The translations under genes and the position numbers were made by a program. 64,000 bases of DNA, taken from the NCBI RefSeq assembly GCF_021018805.1, contig NC_086254.1:2963001-3027000 (forward strand), in the 5' to 3' direction. This stretch comes from Prinia subflava. Its lineage: Eukaryota > Chordata > Aves > Passeriformes > Cisticolidae. The notes below the pieces were generated by a model. It saw only the letters and a program-made list of their open reading frames with translations, was not told where the DNA came from and did no database searches. This document shows, piece by piece, positions 27,068 to 38,100 of the stretch. The number at the start of each line of letters is the position of its first letter. The first letter of the stretch is position 1.

Positions 27068-27558
27068 GCAAGTCATCAGTTCGGCTCGTTCTTACTCCCT
27101 GATGTACTCTCAGCCCGCTTTTAAGGTTATACCGAAGCCTAAATATACATTTCCCTGGAAAAACATGCCATAAATAATAAACTATTTCTTCATCAGAACA
27201 ACACAAGAAGTTCTCTACTTTTTAAACCAAGGCAATGGATGAACTTAAGGGAGGTCAAAGCTACTGCAGAACAACCTGTAGCTGACTCTTCCTGCCAGGC
27301 CTGTGCAGTGGGACATGGCCCAGAAGGTGGGCAGGGGCCATCAGTGGCTGAGCTCCCTTCAAGGGGCACGTTCCAGTGTAAGAGAGTCAGAACAGAGAAC
27401 AGTGCTTTGTCCTTTCTGTGCCAGAATTCATGTGACCCAGAGTGGGGTGAGGAAACCTAGGTTTTCTTAGCATGGTGCAGCTTTTAGGAGAGTTGAAGCT
27501 TTTAGAAGACTTGTGTCTTCTAGTTGGCTTGGTGTTAGTGTAGAAGATGGGGTAAAAC
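27068..27558. other. Short non-coding gap between two antisense LTRs
   Basis: About 490 bases separate two LTRs of the same orientation. This is too short to be a proviral interior, and it shows no primer-binding site or gag sequence. I read it as host DNA between independent insertions. Confidence 0.55.
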
Positions 27559-27971
27559 TGTCATGGTTTAGGAATGGTATTTCCCAATTTACTGCTCCCA
27601 CTGAGACTCTTCAAGCCATTCTCCCACTGGATCACCCATCCCCTTCTTCCCTTTGATGTAATGGAGAGGAGAATTGGAGGCATGAAAGGTAAAGAGCACA
27701 GGTTGAGAGAAGAACAATTTACTGGAAAAAGCAATGAGATAAGAAAACGAACAGTAACAGCAACAATACTAGTGACAGAGGGTACAACAGGCAAATTATT
27801 CATATGGAAAACCCCCTACAACAGATTGTTCTGCCACAAGACTCCCTTCCCCTCAGCCCCTGGCAATGACATGGGATGACATAGAATAACCTCTAGAATA
27901 ACCTGGAGTCTTGGCCATGCCTCCTCATGGCTACTGCAAAAATTGACCCTATCCTGGCCAGAGCCGGGACA
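27559..27971 (-). mobile_element. Solo LTR, antisense, ERVL-related subfamily
   Basis: The + strand starts 'tgtcatggtttaggaatgg' and ends 'tcctggccagagccgggaca'. On the - strand this gives TGTCCCGGCTCTGGCCAGGA to ...CCATGACA, 413 bp with TG...CA termini. The middle block 'gagaagaacaatttactgg' with 'acagtaacagcaacaatact' is the reverse complement of the matching block in the LTR at 34770-35168, so the two belong to one subfamily. There is no polypurine tract or primer-binding site beside it, and the target-site duplication is unclear. Confidence 0.8.
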
Positions 27972-27989
27972 AAATGTCTGAGGAGAAGC

Positions 27990-28583
27990 TTAATCCAAGG
28001 AGATTTGAAGGTGCTGGAAAAAGGATGCTACACAGCAATAGATGAAAATGTGACAAAATCTGGGAAAATGAGAATGTTCACTTAATCTTGCAGTTGTAAT
28101 GGGATTTCCTTCCCCCTCAGAGTAAGCGTTAAGATTTGCAGAGAGCATGAAGGTCTGGGTCAGAGCTGAGCCATAGCCAGGCACTTTGCTACTGAAATCT
28201 ATTTCTTCTTCATTTTTTCCAAAAATCAGAGTTGGCTTTAGGTTAATCCTACCCCTCATCTTTGCTTGCTGCAGGATTTTCCTTTTCTTCTGTCCTGCTT
28301 CCCTACTGGAACCTGTCTCCAGTCTGATTGGCAGTAAGGGGTAGGGCTGAGATGTGACCACTGTTCTTGCATCCCACGCATCTCGAGATACTGAGGGAGA
28401 ACTGCTGAAATACAGGATGAGGTTTCCAAAAGGGATGCCTTCAATTACCTGGTTTACAAGCACCATTTCAGGGAAGGAGAAGAAGGGGATGAGGATCTGT
28501 TTGTGATCAAGAATTTTCCACGTTTGCCTGCTCCTATTTTGCTTGCAAGTGGGAAATCTTATGTTTATTTGATGGCGCTGCAT
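27990..28583 (-). other. Unexplained 197-codon open frame, probably not a gene
   Basis: This is among the longest open frames in the window, starting MQRHQINIRFPTCKQNR and ending FFQHLQISLD. It has no signal peptide or domain that I can recognise. A basic stretch (REAGQKKRK) sits mid-protein. It begins 19 bp beyond an antisense solo LTR but upstream of it in reading direction, so the LTR could not drive it. Only about one frame of this length or fewer is expected by chance in 64 kb, so it is mildly unusual. It could be a decayed retroelement frame or noise. Confidence 0.2.
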
Positions 28584-31500
28584 TCAGGGGCTACTCAATA
28601 TGATCCCTCTCCCTCCATGAGAGCCAAAGGCATTTAGGCAGAGTATATAACTAGGAAATGTCTTAAATTTATGGTTAGTAGCTCCCCCAAACCCCAAAGA
28701 AGCTCAAGAAAGCTTGTTCATGATTTGTTTTGCAGGGCAGGCTGAAGGATAGGTGAGAGATGTTGACATGAATATTTTGAGAGGTATGGTTAGAACTGGT
28801 GTTTAGCTACCTAGTGCCAACTTGCTTGATAAAAACTGTGTAACATTTCCAAGAGTATCAGGAAACCTAGGATAATTTTGGGAGAGGGAAAGGAATCCAG
28901 CTTCTTTTTTATAGATCAAATTGCAAGAAAACTTGAGTTACTGTGCTGTTGTATTCATTACTGGGGACAGTGATGTGACATGTAAGCAGACAGATGCATC
29001 GCAGATGACGGCTGGAACTCACTGACTGAGTGGCATCTAGATAATATTAAGAAGTGATCCCTTCCCTTTGCTATGGTGTTGCATTCTCTGTTTCCCAGAC
29101 CAAGCAGTCTACAGCAGTTCTGCTGAATGCACAATCCTTCAAAACTGTGTGCAGCCTTCTGATCTGCTGCACCGCAGGGCCTGCAGACTGTGCAAGGGGA
29201 ACACGGGCTGTGTGCATCGAATAAAAGAGCAGTTTGTGGTGTTCCTATCAGAGTGTATTAGAATGCAGCTTCTGGAAGTGCCTCAGTAAAAACAAATACT
29301 GTATTTGAGACATAATCACTGACTGTAGCAACATTGATTTAATATGTAACAACATACCTATGGGGGGGAGTGAGAATTACATGGTTCAGTCACTACACAG
29401 GTAGGGAAAATTGCTCTCTTTATGTGTCTTCTCTGTGGCTCAGCTGGGATTTATTGTCATAGCTAAATAATTTTGTACCAAAAAGTAGCCATTTTCTCCC
29501 ACTGTAGCTTTAAATACTGATTTGGAGGTGGGAAGGCAGCACTGAGATGCCTGTGGCTTCTTCATGCCTGCGATTTCTTTCAGCACAGGAGGCAGAGTCC
29601 CTGGCGTAGTCTGGGGCGTAGCATCCCCTCTGGTCCCAGCAGCAGCCTGGGGTATGGTGCCAATGGATGGTTACAATTTACTCTGCTGCTGCTCTCTGTC
29701 CACCAGCAAAAAGTGAGCTGGGATGGGAACTTGTACTCCTGTTTTCTCTCTTTTTAAATTTTTGTTTCCACAACAGCAGAGGTACTTAATGGAAACAAAC
29801 ATGTGAGAGATTGGAGGTGTCTCTGTAGCCTTCCTGGAGGGCGCAGCTGCCTTGGCACAAGGAACTTGTCTGGGCTGAATGGAGAAATGGTGGTGGCAAC
29901 AGCTGGGCTTTGTCTTTGAGCTATAAACAGGGACTTCCAAGCAGGTTGTAAAGGGGGGGCTTGGGTTAGTCTTCAGCTGAGGCTTGGTTTCTGCAGTTTA
30001 GTTTCAGTACTGCCACAGCTGCTTCACAGATTTCAAGAGCAACAGCCCTTCTTCAGGCAGTGAAAATCTTCCTGAAGCCAAGTAATGGTATTTTTTGCCT
30101 TAATTTCTCTGGCTCCTTTTGCTATCCACAAAGCAGGATAAATGTGCTTTTATCTTCACTGTTTCTGCTGAGTCTGTCTAGATAAGAAGGTTGCTGGTGG
30201 TACAGTGTTGGCTTTGTATACACGTGGGTCTCTTCTCCCAGTTTGCCAGGTTGTAATCCTCCAGCCTTAGAGCATCAACAGCAAGCCAAGAAGGCAGCTG
30301 CCTTCAGGACAGGCTTCTTGCAGTGCTGCTGACGTCCCTGGTCGGTTATATTTATTTGTGTGTTCTCCTCTTCTTTCTAATTATGCTGATATTTACTGCT
30401 CAGCAGCTGTAGTCTGAGAAGGAGAGTGGTGAGAGTGGCTCTGCAGCTGCCACCAGCCTGGTGCCTTGGCTATGTGTCAGCAAAGCCTGTGGCCAGCTGG
30501 GGCAGAGCTGTGTGACCTTTGCCTTCAGCTGACCACAAGGCTGTAGGTTGTTTGGAGTTACCCCCTAGATAACACCTTGAAAGTGCACAAAGAAAAAGAA
30601 AAAAAGTGGTTACCTGATTTATGTAGCAGGAACTACCTGGTAAATTACCAAGAATTTGTGAGGAGGGCTTCCCTGAGGATTGGGATCTGCTGTAGTGAAA
30701 AGCCACCCCAAAATGAATGCTTGGGCAGTTCTGGGTAGGTGATACTGTCCTGATTCCTGGTCCTAAATTGCCTGTTTTGTGTCAATATGTGTTTCACAGT
30801 TTTCCCACATCTGTTTCTGAGGAATTCTGGGTGTGCTGGTTTCACAGGAACCTGCTCGGTGCCCGGTGTGTGAGAACATCAGAAAATGGTCTTGAGAAAT
30901 TTTCTTGTCGAGCGTCCTTCATCCTCCATCTCCTGAGACTCGACTCCAGTGTGATATGGCACTAAAAGAGACCTGGACTAAGTGATGAAATGGTCTTTTG
31001 GACCTTAGGCTATAAATTTCAGAATGCTTTTAACAATTTATCACTCTTCCTTTTCTGCAGTAAAACCTGCTTTGTTTTTTAAATGAACAAAAAATAAAGT
31101 CTCGTGATTCTATTTCCATGGGTCACTGTCTCAATTCAGGAACTCTTGAATTTACTTGATGGCTGCCTCCCATTTTAATTTCCAGTGGCAGGAGTGCAGC
31201 ATCACGATTGGGAACATTGTACTCTGTGGAACAGATGCAGGAGTGAAGGGGTGGGGTGTCTGAGTTGAGCTCAGATGTGGCATCTAGAATAATGTTAAAG
31301 CTGACTCTGATCTGGTCTCTGGAAGTAGGTTTTACACCTGTTTTCATGTGGGAAGATGAAAGTGATGAAGTTAAGGACAATTTGCTCCTGTTTGCTTCCT
31401 GTTTTGGATGTGAAGATGTATTTGCAAAATCTGTTTGCAGCCAGTGCATGTCCTGAATGTCTGAGTGCAGGCAGTGATGGGAAGCAGGCTGGTGGAAGGC

Positions 31501-32689
31501 CTGGTGCAGGATGCTGCACTCTTGTTGGAGAAGGGGCAGAAGGGCAAGGTGTCTGCATTTGGAGCCCCATTTTCCCCTGGCAACAACAGACACAAATTAT
31601 TCCCTGCTCTGATGATTGCAGGGTATTTGCCAGATAGAGCTTTGTACTGAAATCTTTGGGCTGGCATGCAGTAATTGGTCGGTTTTTAATTCCTTTCCTT
31701 TTTTTAAACAGTACTTCAAATGGTGCAGCTTTGCCATGGGGTTATAATTACATAAGCCATAGAAATGTACTTCAATGACCAGTCAAATGACTTTGTTTTT
31801 TCCAGTAGTTTAAGCTTGCCATTTATTAAATTGTTGAAGGAATATAATTGAAATTCATTGGGGAGTTTAATTTCATCAAGCCCTCTATAGCTTCATGCTT
31901 TTGCTGTGTCTGTGTGCATTTGGGTTGCCTGTAAACGGCTCGTTCACGTTCGTAAAGGAATTAACACAACTGTGCAGCTGTGTAAGGAGCCAGCCCCAAT
32001 CCCTGCCCCACACTGCTCAAGTTTATTGACAGGATATGTGCAGAAGTGGCCTCTAAGCATTCCAGGTGGTAGAATATTTTTATATTTTTATTAATTTTAT
32101 TGCAGTCCTTTATTCTACTTTTGAGCATAAACAGGCATCTGAGGTCTAATATAGTACAGATTTTAATGACTGCTCTGGGGGTGCTCCTGCCACGCTGACA
32201 CACTCTTGCCACTGCTGGGGGATGGCTGCTGCCTTGCAGCCCTGTCAGGCTTTATGGTCAGCAAGAAACTCACTTTTTCTCGCCTCAGGACTTCTCAGCT
32301 CTGTAGCCTTGCCAGCTGGTTGTGTATGTGCCAGCCTGATCTGGGGTCTGCCCCCGGCTTAGTGTGGAGGGCTTAGCCAAAACCCGGTGCTTTGCAAGGC
32401 AGAGTCCTCTGCAAGCAGCGCTGCATCTCAATTTCCTGCACAGCCCTGGGCTCTTCTCCGTGTGTGCCACAAGACCCTGCACAGGTCCCCCTGCCAGCCC
32501 TGTGATTTACCCTCCTTCCCAGCATGCGAGGCCCAGTGCTCCTTTCAGGCACTCGGGAACCGGGAGGGAGGAGTCAGGGCTCTTGTATTTCTGAGCTGTG
32601 GCAGGCCTCCTCCGCCGGGATTTCTATAACCAGCAAATCCGGGGAGGAGTTACAGCGCTGCTTGTCTGATCTGGAGACATGAACTAGCA

Positions 32690-32890
32690 GGAACCTTCTC
32701 CAGCAGCTGCTGCTCTGCGGAGAACACCGGCTCAGCCCTGGAGGGGGATCTGCCGTCGGTCACGGTGTGTCCCGGGTGTTCGGGATTCGCGGTGGCTCCG
32801 GCTGTCCAGGACCTGTGTGCGCCCCGTGCCTGCCCTGCCGCCCTCGGCGGGGCTCGCCGCTGTCCCCATGGAAACGCAGCCACTCTGTGC
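32690..32890. promoter_or_regulatory. Orphan CpG-rich patch with X-box-like site
   Basis: Within AT-leaning surroundings these bases are markedly GC- and CpG-rich ('gcggtggctccggctgtcc', 'gccgccctcggcggggctcg'). At 32862-32875 lies GTCCCCATGGAAAC, close to the palindromic RFX X-box GTTGCCATGGCAAC. A consensus-like splice donor GAAG|GTGAGC follows at 32964/32965. This arrangement suggests a small promoter with an unannotated 5' exon, or an enhancer. Spliced to the CASTOR2 exon, the reading frame would meet a TAA at 32939-32941, so it would not extend the protein. Confidence 0.4.
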
Positions 32891-34769
32891 ATGCTAGCGC
32901 CTAACCTGGATTTTCATGCTTTTGGCAGGCTTGTTCCTTAAACCAGTGACTTTAGCTGTGGAAGGTGAGCATGTGGGGAAGGACCTGCTTGCAGAGATCT
33001 GGGCTCCTGCTTGAATTCTTTCACTGATGGGCTTCAGGTGCTCAGTTTTCCGTCTGGCCCGTTGCACGTGGGGAGGGCAGAAGGATGATCGCTGTCAGTG
33101 GTTCAGTTCTGCTCCACAGTCTGAGCTGCAGGCTTGGGGGAAGGATTACTGTGTTACCGTGTGAGGATTTTTTTGCATAAGTTGGACTTTTGAGTGATTA
33201 TAGGAATTATTGTCTGGTTTGACTGAATTGGTCCTCACTGTTTTCCTCGTTGTCTGGCATCTCTGCAATTCCTCACATGAAAAAAACAGGCTGACAGGCA
33301 TGGGCTGAGCCCAGCACGACATACATGTTTCTCTCTGCCTTTTCTTTTCATTAAACTTCAGCATCTTCTGATTGTTTTCTAATGATTGTGCTCCACGTTG
33401 TTGAACCCATCCTTGACAAGGCTCAGCCTGTTCAATGTGCACCAGAGCTTCTGTGCTTTTTGGCAGTGTCATAATGCCAGTCCTACTCAAACTTTTTTTT
33501 TTCTGAGGCAGATGTGAAAGGGAGCTCACAGAGCAGAGAATGGCCTAAGATCACACAAGAAAATCTAGAATAATACTGCAGGCAGCTTTGAAGTCTCAGT
33601 TTTGATCTGTAAAGCATGGTGGGGGAAGTCTCTTCCTTGAGTGTTGTAAGGGTAAGTGCATCAGGGGCAGTTCAGAGTATAAGGTATTTCAGTTTTGGTG
33701 ACCATATAACCCCAGTGTATTTCAGGCTTGGGGATGCTACAGACTCCCCAGATTCCTGTCACCTCAAAAGATCCAGCTGTTGTGTGTCTGCTGTAGCTGC
33801 AACCACAGAGTAAGGTGGATTTTAGGAATGTGTTCTGTTTGAAGCTACTGCATTAAGCACACTAGCAAAACTGTGTTCCGAGTCTGTGCAGAGCAGAAAT
33901 TTTGAGGGGACTGTGCAATAGCTTGAAGTTTTGTGCTTACTTAGTAACTGAGGCTTGATTTCCACATCTGAGATGTAGGGCAAAAAATGAATTAAATACT
34001 CTGAGGTGATTGAGGGTGAAGGGAAGGGCTTGTCAAGCAGCCTTTTCCTCTGTAAAATAAGAAAATCTGTTGCACCATTTAGAATAATGCTACAGTTAAA
34101 TCATGTTTATGATGAGCCCTGGGAGGCCAGGGACATGAGCACAGTGAAGCTGCTCCTCTCTTCCAGTCTATGCTCGGGGTTATTTGGGAACACTGATAAC
34201 CAGGGGTGTCCCTGGCCACCAGTGGCTGGGTTGCAGTGGCTCTGTGCTGTGTGGCTTTATCTGCTGGAATGTTTGAAATCGGGAATAAAATTCTAACGTG
34301 CAAATGTTCAGATTACCACTGAGTTAGCACTGAAACACTGAGTGGGTTGTTCAGAGGTGCTGAGCCATTGCTGCTCCAGCTGCTTGCAGCAGGAATTAGC
34401 AGTGGCTCAGCAGTTTGGAAGCTGCTGAAGGACTTGAAAGCAGATGTAGATGACTGCCTCTCGGCAGTGAAGTTGAAAATACTGGCCTAAATTTCCATGG
34501 CAAAGGAATATAAATAAATAGTACAAATTAGGCAGGATGGAGAGAGGAAGAAGTTTGTGATAGCCATAAATGTTATGAGGAATTAACTCTTTCCTCATAG
34601 CTGTTCTTAGAGTAGCAAGTGAGCCAGTGTAAGCTCACTGTGGTGTTAAATCACTCAGTGATTTGATGCTTGGGACTTGAGTGCAGCTGGCTGGTGGCTT
34701 GGTGTTGATCTTATTTGATGGGATTGTTCCAGCTCAGTGAATCCCAAGCTTTTGCCTCTGGTTTACCCC

Positions 34770-35168
34770 TGTATCCCAGTTCTGGCCAGGATGGGGTTGA
34801 TTTGTGCAGTAGGGAGGAGAGGACATGGTCAGCACCTGGAGGTTGTTGTAATGTTCCTCAGCACTGCTGGGGAGGTGGAAGGGCCCTCTGGGGCTCTGGC
34901 AGCAGTCAGGTATTGCTGGGCTCTGTGACCACATTGCAGGTGAAGTGTTCATCTCCCTTGTACCCTGTTACTGATATTGTTGGTGTTACTGTTCATTTCT
35001 ATACTTCACTACTGTTTTCTGTAAATTTTTCTTATCTTAGGCCCTGATCTTTACTTTTTCTGCCTCCAATGCTTCTCTCCAGTCCCCTGCAGGTTTGGGG
35101 GGGGAGGTGTGAGCAAGCAGTGCATGGTTTGGAGTGTTGCATTGGGAATACTGTTCCTAAAATACAGC
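34770..35168 (+). mobile_element. Solo LTR, ERVL-related subfamily
   Basis: It begins 'tgtatcccagttctggcca' followed by 'ggatggggttga' and ends 'ttgcattgggaatactgttc' plus 'ctaaaatacagc'. The central 'attgttggtgttactgttca' block is the sense version of the antisense LTR at 27559-27971. ACCCC stands directly before it (34765-34769) and again at 35169-35173, a likely 5-bp target-site duplication, although the usual terminal CA would overlap its first base. No internal viral sequence is attached. Confidence 0.8.
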
Positions 35169-38100
35169 ACCCCACCTCCTCAATGGCCCGATCCTCTTCT
35201 CATTTGTGACAAAATTCTTGTTCTTCGTATGCATAATAAAGTTACTAAGAATGTATCCTTTCTTACCTTCATGTTATTCTGCAAGAACTGTTCTGATTGA
35301 GTTTGCAGTAGGGAACAGGCAGAGACTCCCAACTTTTGGTCCCTTGTGTCAGACAGGACTTTCCCTGTTGAATTCACCCGGAGCACAGATCTGCTGAAAA
35401 CATGTTGTTATCTGGGAGCGAGGCAGTTCTGATATTGCAGGGCAGTGAACCTTTCTCCCTGTAAAAATAATGGGTTTTTTTACCTGGAGACTGCTTTGAT
35501 CCTGCCCTGCTGGGACTGTCTGGTGTGCCAGCACAGTGTCAGGTATGAGCAAGATGGGGCTAGCAGGAAACCTGGAGTTTTGGAGAGCACTGCTGCTCCT
35601 GGCATCTCTGAGGGAGAAAGTGTATAGGTGAGCACTTGATAATATAATAGGTGTTGTTCTGAAGCAGCAGTACCTTTAGAAATGCCACAATATATGCCTT
35701 ATTTTCCTCTTCTTTTCAAAGCTGAGTGGTGGACAATTGGATGTGTTGGGAGGACAAGACAATGATTCTCAGTGTGGAGGCTAAGTCTGGCACTACACTG
35801 AAGTACAATAGAGCATTATAATTGCTATTTAAAAATGCAGTCGTTAAATTTAAAAGCCATTACTGAATATACTTGTAAATGCTTACTGCATCTACTGCCA
35901 TTATCTCTTCTCCTCTTCTTGTTTGTTTTTTTTTTCCCATTGCTCTGCTTTTTGCATGCAGGGATGTTCTCTCTGCAGGCTCTTTTTTAGCACATACAGC
36001 TTTGAGTTGGCCTGCACATCAATCTTCTCTCACCTAGGGAAATACTTCAGCTCATGTAGATCTGATCCTTCCATCAAGAGAGCCATCCTCTTCATAAACC
36101 TTCAGGTCATTTAAAAGAAAGAAAAAATATCTTCAAACACTTTTCCAGGATCTTCACTGCTAATTGAATACTCCCTCTAGGAATTATTTGGTAAAAGATA
36201 AAAGCAGAGCTGTGAATGTGGAAATGCTCATGGGTGTTCAAGCACAGGAATGGGTTAATTGTTCCACAGGGACATATTAGCATTTGCTCTCTCCCCTCCT
36301 TGCTCTTTCAGTAAATTTTTCTTTTTTGGTGTGAGATAAGAATTAGGGCTGTAGAACTAGACTTAGTTCTAGCTGAATACAAACAAGAAGCAATTTTCTC
36401 CACATACACACAGAAATTGGCATCCTGGTTCTGAGTTGTGGAGCAATGCTTCAGAACCCTTCTCCACACCTGTGAAGTCTAGCTGAGCTGCCTCATTTAA
36501 AAAGGGCTTTTTTTCTTTTTTTAAATGGCATGTGATTACATGAGAACTTCATCTGTTTTTAGAGACATCAGCATCAAGGCAGTCATTTGATAATCAGAAA
36601 ACCATACAAATCTGATCGCATGGCACAACAGCAAATTGCTGCTCTTTGGTGGAAGCAGAGTGGGGAGCGTTGCTTTCACTGCTGCTTCCTCACTTCTGTG
36701 CCAGCAATTTCTAAGTTGTTGGGACAGGATGGAAGCTGTCTGAACAGACAAGGGAATGTGAATAAAATGCCAGCAGTCTCTGTGGTTAACTGGATATCTT
36801 TGTGCTTGGTTCTTGTTTAATAATACACCAAGGCTGTACTTCTTTTGCTTCTTCTCTGTGTGTTGAAATTGTCTGATGCCTAAAATATGATCCTGTATGT
36901 GTAATCTTGCCTTTGTGTTTGTAACAGGAGTTAACTTAGTGACAGCGTTTAGTCCAAACTGTGTATTTAGTAACAGTATTTAGTCCAAACTGTGGGCTTC
37001 TGACCTATGCTTCACCTTTTATTTCTTTTTCTAGCAGCTGAGGCAATTGATATTATTTCAGTTGGTAATAATATTTGAAGTGTGCCTGGAAATATCTGAT
37101 AAGTGACTTCATGCTTTTGATAAAAGAGTGAGGCAGAGAAAAGCAGAGCTTAGTGTAAAGTTTATTAAATGGCAGAGCACGTTTAATCTTCCCACCTCAC
37201 AAACTGAAGCCAGAATCCAGCATTTGTAATCACCACTGTCCCTGCAGCATCACTAAAAACTGATTTGTCTTTGCCACAGCAGATTGGTTTTTTCTTTCTC
37301 AGATGGATATAATGGGTTGTTTGTTCTTTCTTCTTGGACAGCTGAATAATGTGTGCACAAACCCACCTACCTCTCTGCTCCAAAATCATGGAAATCAGCA
37401 AGTTGTACAGCTACCCTTTTTGACAGTATTGTACCATGCTGTGCTAATATTCATTAATATGCACTTGCAACTGCTTGTGTTTGAAATGAAGTATTCTGCA
37501 GCTTCCAGTTAAACGGCAGATAGAACATAAAGAAGTTATGAGGGACAGGTATGTGAACACTTAGAGCATGTACATGAGCTCTGACATGCCCACTATTGAA
37601 CACTTTTCTCCTTATCACTTTCCCCATGTCTTGCCTTCAGTGCACTTCATTTTATTGAACTTTAAGGATGATTGCAAAATTCATGAGAACTAAATTAAAG
37701 TCTTGAATAGACCGGTTGTCAGAAACTACTACCAGAGTTGTAGTAGTAGCAGCAGAACCAATAATGTGTTACTGCAAATTGCATATATTTTATGTTTTCT
37801 GGCTTTTCTCCATGATTTTAGTGCTTTGCCAGTTCTATTGGTGAGATCATCAATTATCATCTGGAAAATAAAATAAATTGGCTCCCTTACTGATGCTGGG
37901 TGAAAGACTTGCCAGTGAATTTCCAGTACTTTCCCACAGCTGGTAAACTCGGAGGGACCTGAGATGTTGATGTGGTTTTTTTCTACTTGGATTTTTCACT
38001 GGAAAAAATGGGTGACAGACAGCAGACAGCCCAAAATACTGCACTGAATCCATGTTGAAGCCATAAGTTGCATGTAGGAGTCCCAAGTCCCAGTGTTGTC

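Larger units (their letters stand above)
27972..34769. other. Non-coding stretch with one long antisense ORF and a GC-rich patch
   Basis: No known gene was recognised. It includes a 197-codon antisense open frame (27990-28583) and a CpG-rich patch at about 32690-32890, described separately. The remainder is AT-leaning unique DNA with chance open frames. Confidence 0.55.

Noticed and set aside
33510..33580. Third MIR-like match ('tggcctaagatcacacaaga')
   Set aside because: Too short and too diverged to separate from chance.
23130..35168. Full provirus bounded by the LTRs
   Set aside because: Neighbouring LTRs differ in orientation or subfamily, and no gag, pol, env, primer-binding site or polypurine tract was seen between them.
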